A stretch of DNA of 46,474 nucleotides from Oscillospiraceae bacterium (GTDB lineage: Bacteria; Bacillota; Clostridia; Oscillospirales; SIG627), in the NCBI GenBank assembly GCA_015065085.1, contig SVQW01000019.1, positions 1-46,474 of the forward strand. The letters run 5' to 3'. Both the position numbers and the translations under genes were made by a program. Position 1 is the stretch's first letter. Every line of letters begins with the position of its first letter. Shown piece by piece: positions 43,794 to 46,474 of this stretch. The notes beneath the pieces are model-generated. The model was not told where the DNA came from. It searched no databases and was given only the letters and a program-made list of their open reading frames with translations.

Positions 43794-44015
43794 ACCACAA
43801 CAATAATTTTAAAATATAATGCCGATATTCTAACGAATATCTTTTTTGTGTTGCAATTTTATGCAATACACAACCACTTTGTGTTTTTGTTAAAAACGCA
43901 GGCTTATAATATGGTATGGTTGTGTATTCATATTTTAAGATTATTGTTGTGGTGACATGAAATCTAAAGCCTCGTTTTTATGCGTGGTACAGGTTTCTGT
44001 TGCCACGCATTTTTT
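43794..44015 (+). ncRNA. structured non-coding RNA candidate, about 220 nt
   Basis: The left arm 43795-43817 and right arm 43930-43952 are reverse complements over 23 nt with one mismatch (CCACAACAATAAT at the 5' end). Inside, a second long-range stem pairs AATACACAACCA with TGGTTGTGTATT, and local hairpins are visible (GATATTC-TAAC-GAATATC at 43824-43841 followed by six T; TTGCA/TGCAA; GTTTTT/AAAAAC). A terminator ends it (ATGCGTGG at 43980-43987 with CCACGCAT at 44003-44010, then TTTTT). Its own promoter lies upstream and there is no ORF with a ribosome-binding site. I do not recognise a known class. The lipoprotein gene begins 76 bp after the terminator, so a leader role with read-through is also possible. 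Confidence 0.6.
43980..44015 (+). terminator. terminator of the ncRNA candidate
   Basis: ATGCGTGG and CCACGCAT, with an inner ACAG/CTGT stem, followed by TTTTTATT. Confidence 0.85.
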
Positions 44016-44090
44016 ATTGCGTGAGATTTGAGAAAGGGGTATAATTTAAATCTTACATCAATCAATTTATTAAAGAAAGGAATTTAAAAA

Positions 44091-44504
44091 ATGAAAAAAT
44101 TATTTGCATTGATTTTGACAATAATAGTATGTTTATCTTTTGCCGCTTGCGGAAATGTGGTTTCTACTTCAAAAGAGGAAATGTTGGAGCAGGCTGTTGA
44201 GTTGAATCGTGCAGAACTACTCGAAACTATGAATGCTAATGTAGCAAGAGCAAAAAAAGAGTATAATGACAAAATTGTTGAATTAAACGATATTCCTGTC
44301 TACTTTAAAGGTGAAAGTACTCTTGAAACACAATATCGTATATCTCTCAAACCCTCCGGATATACTACTCTATCATTAAGATTTGATTTACCAGAAAATG
44401 AGATGTTGGAAATTAATGACGGTGATCACATTTCTGTTGTTGGTATTTTAGAAGTTAAGAATTCAACTGACGCCACTTTAAAAAGTGCTTTTTTAATCGA
44501 ATAA
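44091..44504 (+). CDS. lipoprotein with OB-fold-like domain
   Basis: 137 residues. A lipoprotein signal with lipobox FAAC (Cys20) follows a hydrophobic stretch, so the mature protein is anchored outside the membrane. Residues about 28-60 are helical. Residues about 65-135 are five beta strands (IPVYFKGESTLET, YRISLKPSGYTTLSLRFD, DHISVVGILEVKN), like the tRNA_anti-like OB folds found in clostridial lipoproteins. Function unknown. AAAGGAA lies 9 nt before the ATG. AT-rich codon use sets it apart from the glycosidase genes to its left. Confidence 0.8.
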   Translation: MKKLFALILTIIVCLSFAACGNVVSTSKEEMLEQAVELNRAELLETMNANVARAKKEYNDKIVELNDIPVYFKGESTLETQYRISLKPSGYTTLSLRFDLPENEMLEINDGDHISVVGILEVKNSTDATLKSAFLIE

Positions 44505-44550
44505 ATTTAAAAGTACTATAAAAATAATCAAATAATAAAAACAAAATAAA

Positions 44551-44605
44551 AAGTCAGACTATTAACATAAACCATTTTAAAACATCGGTGTTAATAGTCT
44601 GACTT
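44551..44605 (+). terminator. intrinsic terminator of the lipoprotein gene
   Basis: AAGTCAGACTATTAAC (44551-44566) is the exact complement of GTTAATAGTCTGACTT (44590-44605), with a 23-nt loop and AT-rich flanks. Confidence 0.8.
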
Positions 44606-44692
44606 AAATTTTATCTGTTTTTCCAAAAGAGAAAAACATTTATAAAAGGTAAAAGACATATAAAACTCACGTCAACGAACAAAATAAAAAAT

Positions 44693-44768
44693 CTCCCTTT
44701 AAAACTTTCAAATTAAAAGTTTTTGGGGAGGGGTACGGGGAGGACGTTTTTTCAAAAACGCCCTCCCC
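44693..44768 (-). terminator. double-hairpin terminator of the 31-codon gene
   Basis: First hairpin: CTCC...AAAACTTT pairs with AAAAGTTTT...GGAG (44693-44730). Second: GGGGAGG-A-CGTTTTT pairs with AAAAACG-C-CCTCCCC (44737-44768). The layout and parts of the sequence match 38386-38460, so the two are members of one repeated terminator family. Confidence 0.75.
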
Positions 44769-44800
44769 GATAATATCAAAACTATTCAATTACAATAAAA

Positions 44801-44896
44801 TTATTTCGCCATAGCTTCCTGAACTGCAACGGCAACAGCAACGGTCATGCTAAGCCTCGGGGTTGTTACCAGCATCTGTGGTGCAAGGATAGCCAT
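44801..44896 (-). CDS. 31-residue hydrophobic peptide of unknown function
   Basis: ATG at 44896 and TAA at 44801, with AGGAG 9 nt upstream. The product begins MAILAPQMLVTTPRLSMT, continues with an alternating V-A-V-A-V-A-V run, and ends QEAMAK. Beyond the small ORF itself, the support is a perfect TTGACA-17-TATAAT promoter about 90 bp upstream, a matching ribosome-binding site, a terminator behind it, and a decayed second copy at 43631-43718. The peptide is amphipathic or membrane-prone, without cysteine. It is unlike any family I know. A dual-function small RNA with a short ORF is an alternative. Confidence 0.6.
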   Translation of the reverse strand: MAILAPQMLVTTPRLSMTVAVAVAVQEAMAK

Positions 44897-44989
44897 TGAA
44901 ATGCGCTCCTAAACACACGATTTATGTGTGATTTGTTATTCGTTTTTCACTCTTGTGGACGAAATGTGGACGAGAATTTGCCCACGCTC

Positions 44990-45018
44990 ATTATACCATA
45001 TCTTGTACACGATGTCAA
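44990..45018 (-). promoter_or_regulatory. perfect promoter of the 31-codon gene
   Basis: On the minus strand, TTGACA (45013-45018), a 17-bp spacer and TATAAT (44990-44995). A second TATAAT in the same TGGTATAAT context lies 50 bp upstream (45040-45045), without a recognisable -35. The leader of about 87 nt holds the direct repeat GTCCACatttcGTCCAC. Confidence 0.88.
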
Positions 45019-45045
45019 GCACTCGATTTCGCCTACTCTATTATA

Positions 45046-45432
45046 CCATAAAACACAAGGCTTTTCCTATTACTAAACCACTGGGCACGATAAAACCGCA
45101 AGACACAAAGATTATTGTGTACAAGCCTCCGGGCGATATTTCTTACAACTCACCGAAAAATAATGTCCAAAATACATTTCGACCGTAGGGAGAAGTGTAT
45201 TTTGAAGCTATAGCCACCAAGAGTGGGGGCGGTGTTTGTGGAGCGATAGCGACACAAGCAATAGCAAGGGGGTGAAACCACACATTTTCTGTTGTAAGCG
45301 AATTTAGCTTTATAAAAAAACAAACGGAAAAGAGTTTGAAATCATTCAACTTCATTTCCGTTTAATTTAATTATTTCTACTGTATTGTAATTTAGGCAAA
45401 TTATTTCTTGCTATCATCATATCGTCAGATAC
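45046..45432. other. intergenic region with hairpins, no supported gene
   Basis: No ORF here has a start with a convincing ribosome-binding site. The stretch holds an inverted repeat around AAAATACATTTC and GAAGTGTATTTT (about 45168-45204), a GC-richer block with GAGTGGGGGCGGTGTTTGTG and GCGATAGCGACACAAGC, and an imperfect hairpin from AAACGGAAA to TTTCCGTTT (about 45322-45362) that could terminate transcription. It may be the relic of a mobile element or an undetected RNA. Confidence 0.35.
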
Positions 45433-45464
45433 ACCAAAGGCACTCCGTTCGGAGTGCCTTTGGT
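45433..45464 (-). terminator. intrinsic terminator of the lipoprotein/SLH operon
   Basis: ACCAAAGGCACTCCG and CGGAGTGCCTTTGGT form a perfect 15-bp stem with a TT loop. It lies 42 bp after the stop at 45506. A T-run is clear on the plus-strand side (AGTTTTTTG), so the hairpin may work in either direction. Confidence 0.75.
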
Positions 45465-45505
45465 AGTTTTTTGCATTCGATTTTTCTCAATACACTGTTC
45501 TGCTA

Positions 45506-45985
45506 TTAATACTCAACTTCTGAGCCGTGCTCTTTAGCAAGTTCTTCTAATGCTTTGTTATATCCGTCAAGAAGTTCAACAGCTTCTTCAAGCTTTTGGC
45601 TTCCTGCATTTATTGTTGCTTCCTCCTGAGTTTCACAGCCTTCAGAGAGAGCTTCAAATCCTGTCTTGTAAGCTTCCATCACCTTAACATACTTATCCTT
45701 TATTGCTTTAACTTCTTCTGTTTCAGGGGTAATACCCTTGAGTTTTTCAAGCGAACCGTTTACAAGAGGAAGAAGTGTATCGTCAATACTTTTCTTGATA
45801 GCAGCATCGTCTTCAAGTGTTTCCCAAGTTCCAACCTCTGTCGTGATTTTTGTATAATTTTCAGTAACTTCTTTCATTTCAACATTTAAGAAGTTTTCCA
45901 AATCATCATAGACAGGATCACTGCAACCTGTTAAAAGCGTAAATGACATAACTACCATAAGTAAAAGTGCAAAAATCTTTTTCAT
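45506..45985 (-). CDS. secreted lipoprotein, helical
   Basis: About 159 residues. A signal sequence with lipobox LTGC is present near residue 21 (KKIFALLLMVVMSFTLLTGC). The mature part is acidic and mostly helical (LENFLNVEMKEVTENYTKITTE, EVKAIKDKYVKVMEAYKTGFEALSEG, KLEEAVELLDGYNKALEELAKEH), with no recognised catalytic motif; similar helical lipoproteins occur widely in clostridia. The start is ATG 45985, 15 bp after the SLH-protein stop, with GGAAG upstream. It is co-transcribed with that gene. Function unknown. Confidence 0.8.
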   Translation of the reverse strand: MKKIFALLLMVVMSFTLLTGCSDPVYDDLENFLNVEMKEVTENYTKITTEVGTWETLEDDAAIKKSIDDTLLPLVNGSLEKLKGITPETEEVKAIKDKYVKVMEAYKTGFEALSEGCETQEEATINAGSQKLEEAVELLDGYNKALEELAKEHGSEVEY

Positions 45986-46000
45986 AATAAAATCTTCCAT

Positions 46001-46474
46001 TTATTTAGTTCCCTTATATGCCGGTGCGACAAAAGCCTTGAATTTGTCAACATTGTTTTTATTGTAATACTCATACGCATAGATGTCATCCTCGCTAAGC
46101 TCTCTTACGGGCTTGAAATCCTCGTAGTACGCCCAAATCTGTTCTCCGTTATATTTGTCTGTAACGGGAAGAGTATTACCAACCTTTGGTCCCGTTACCC
46201 AGATTCTGTCGCCATTAGTATAAGAGTGCTGAAGTATCATCCATTGATTATCCGAAGTGGGCAGGAAGTTTTTACCGTTTGTACCGCCCTTCCAGCCGCG
46301 AAGATTTTTTTCATCGGGGAGTACCGCCTGATAATATCCGATTTCATCAGCATTTACACTTCTTTGCGCAACTAAAATTGCTTCCTGAATGGTGCAGGTA
46401 CCCTGCGGGTCAATGGCTGTATCGCTCTTGCCTTTGATAAGCCCGAGTGCATTCATAAACGCCATAGGCTCGTT
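46001..46474 (-). CDS. SLH-domain surface protein, C-terminal part (5' end outside the window)
   Basis: The last about 157 residues of a larger protein, cut by the window edge. The first visible residues EPMAFMNALGLIKGKSDTAIDPQGTCTIQEAILVAQRS are the second half of an S-layer-homology repeat, which anchors proteins to secondary wall polymers. The rest (NLRGWKGGTNGKNFLPTSDNQWMILQHSYTNGDRIWVTGPK, YAYEYYNKNNVDKFKAFVAPAY) is a C-terminal extension without a recognised family. It has no signal peptide in view because the start is missing. Confidence 0.75.
   Translation of the reverse strand, partial: NEPMAFMNALGLIKGKSDTAIDPQGTCTIQEAILVAQRSVNADEIGYYQAVLPDEKNLRGWKGGTNGKNFLPTSDNQWMILQHSYTNGDRIWVTGPKVGNTLPVTDKYNGEQIWAYYEDFKPVRELSEDDIYAYEYYNKNNVDKFKAFVAPAYKGTK

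Noticed and set aside
43794..44015. Retron-like msr-msd RNA, because of the long complementary ends
   Set aside because: The 23-nt arms resemble retron a1/a2, but no reverse transcriptase gene follows; the next gene is a lipoprotein and a terminator intervenes.
43794..44015. 6S RNA
   Set aside because: The length would fit, but the long-range stems leave a large one-sided loop (about 46 nt against 1 nt) rather than the central bubble expected of 6S RNA.
45143..45355. 70-codon minus-strand ORF in the intergenic stretch
   Set aside because: No ribosome-binding site or promoter lies near its start, and the composition is not protein-like.

Overview
The window looks like a chromosomal segment of an anaerobic gut Firmicute, probably of the Oscillospiraceae/Ruminococcaceae type. 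The reasons are consensus sigma-A promoters, strong AGGAGG ribosome-binding sites, many intrinsic terminators, a glycoside-hydrolase-rich gene set (GH2, GH38, GH43), a P22-like coat gene of the kind seen in clostridial phages, short mosaic hairpin repeats between genes, and an SLH-type surface protein at the right edge. No rRNA, tRNA, CRISPR array, transposase or integrase was seen.

Left part (1-11.4 kb): a hairpin repeat array; an S24/LexA-type repressor; a GH2 beta-galactosidase; a ClpP/TepA-like serine protease overlapping a nucleotidyltransferase fused to a degenerate phosphomannomutase-like domain; a 42-bp direct-repeat-bounded cassette with a four-helix-bundle (S23/IVP/Avd-like) gene and an unknown gene behind a hairpin mosaic; and a GH38 alpha-mannosidase.

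Middle left (11.4-22.6 kb): an intact-looking, minus-strand, podovirus-like structural cluster. It encodes portal, scaffold-like protein, P22-type coat, holin, a connector-like protein, a tail-hub-like protein, a coiled-coil internal-protein candidate, an amidase and a fibre with YadA-like repeats. It has no terminase, integrase, replication or tape-measure gene. Two near-identical promoters carrying the element TGTCATTGAATGTCA drive two parts of it, and a third copy of the element lies at the end of an adjacent XRE regulator gene. That regulator is divergent from a secreted stalk-domain protein whose promoter is bracketed by two palindromes.

Middle (22.7-30.5 kb): a Gfo/Idh-like oxidoreductase behind a perfect promoter; an operon of two ABC exporters, each with an N-terminal zinc ribbon, separated by a DUF1854 protein; then a separately transcribed 55-residue peptide gene with a KPEIE...TASG motif and its own terminator; and rsmG.

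Right (30.5-46.5 kb): a HerA-like ATPase; a radical SAM/SPASM protein next to an unrecognised glycosidase-like protein; a DUF4234-SHOCT membrane protein with a divergent small XRE regulator; an acyl-CoA synthetase; a mannoside/arabinan-type carbohydrate cluster (beta-mannosidase, AraC regulator, GH43); a structured ncRNA candidate with its own promoter, a 23-bp closing stem and a terminator; a 31-codon gene behind a perfect consensus promoter with a frameshifted copy 1.2 kb away; lipoproteins; and a truncated SLH protein.

The most novel-looking items are the terminase-less capsid locus with its paired promoters, the ABC-DUF1854-ABC plus small peptide arrangement, the ncRNA at 43.8-44.0 kb, the tiny duplicated ORF, and the direct-repeat-bounded four-helix-bundle cassette. 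All functional statements come from reading the sequence and from memory of protein families; no searches were run.
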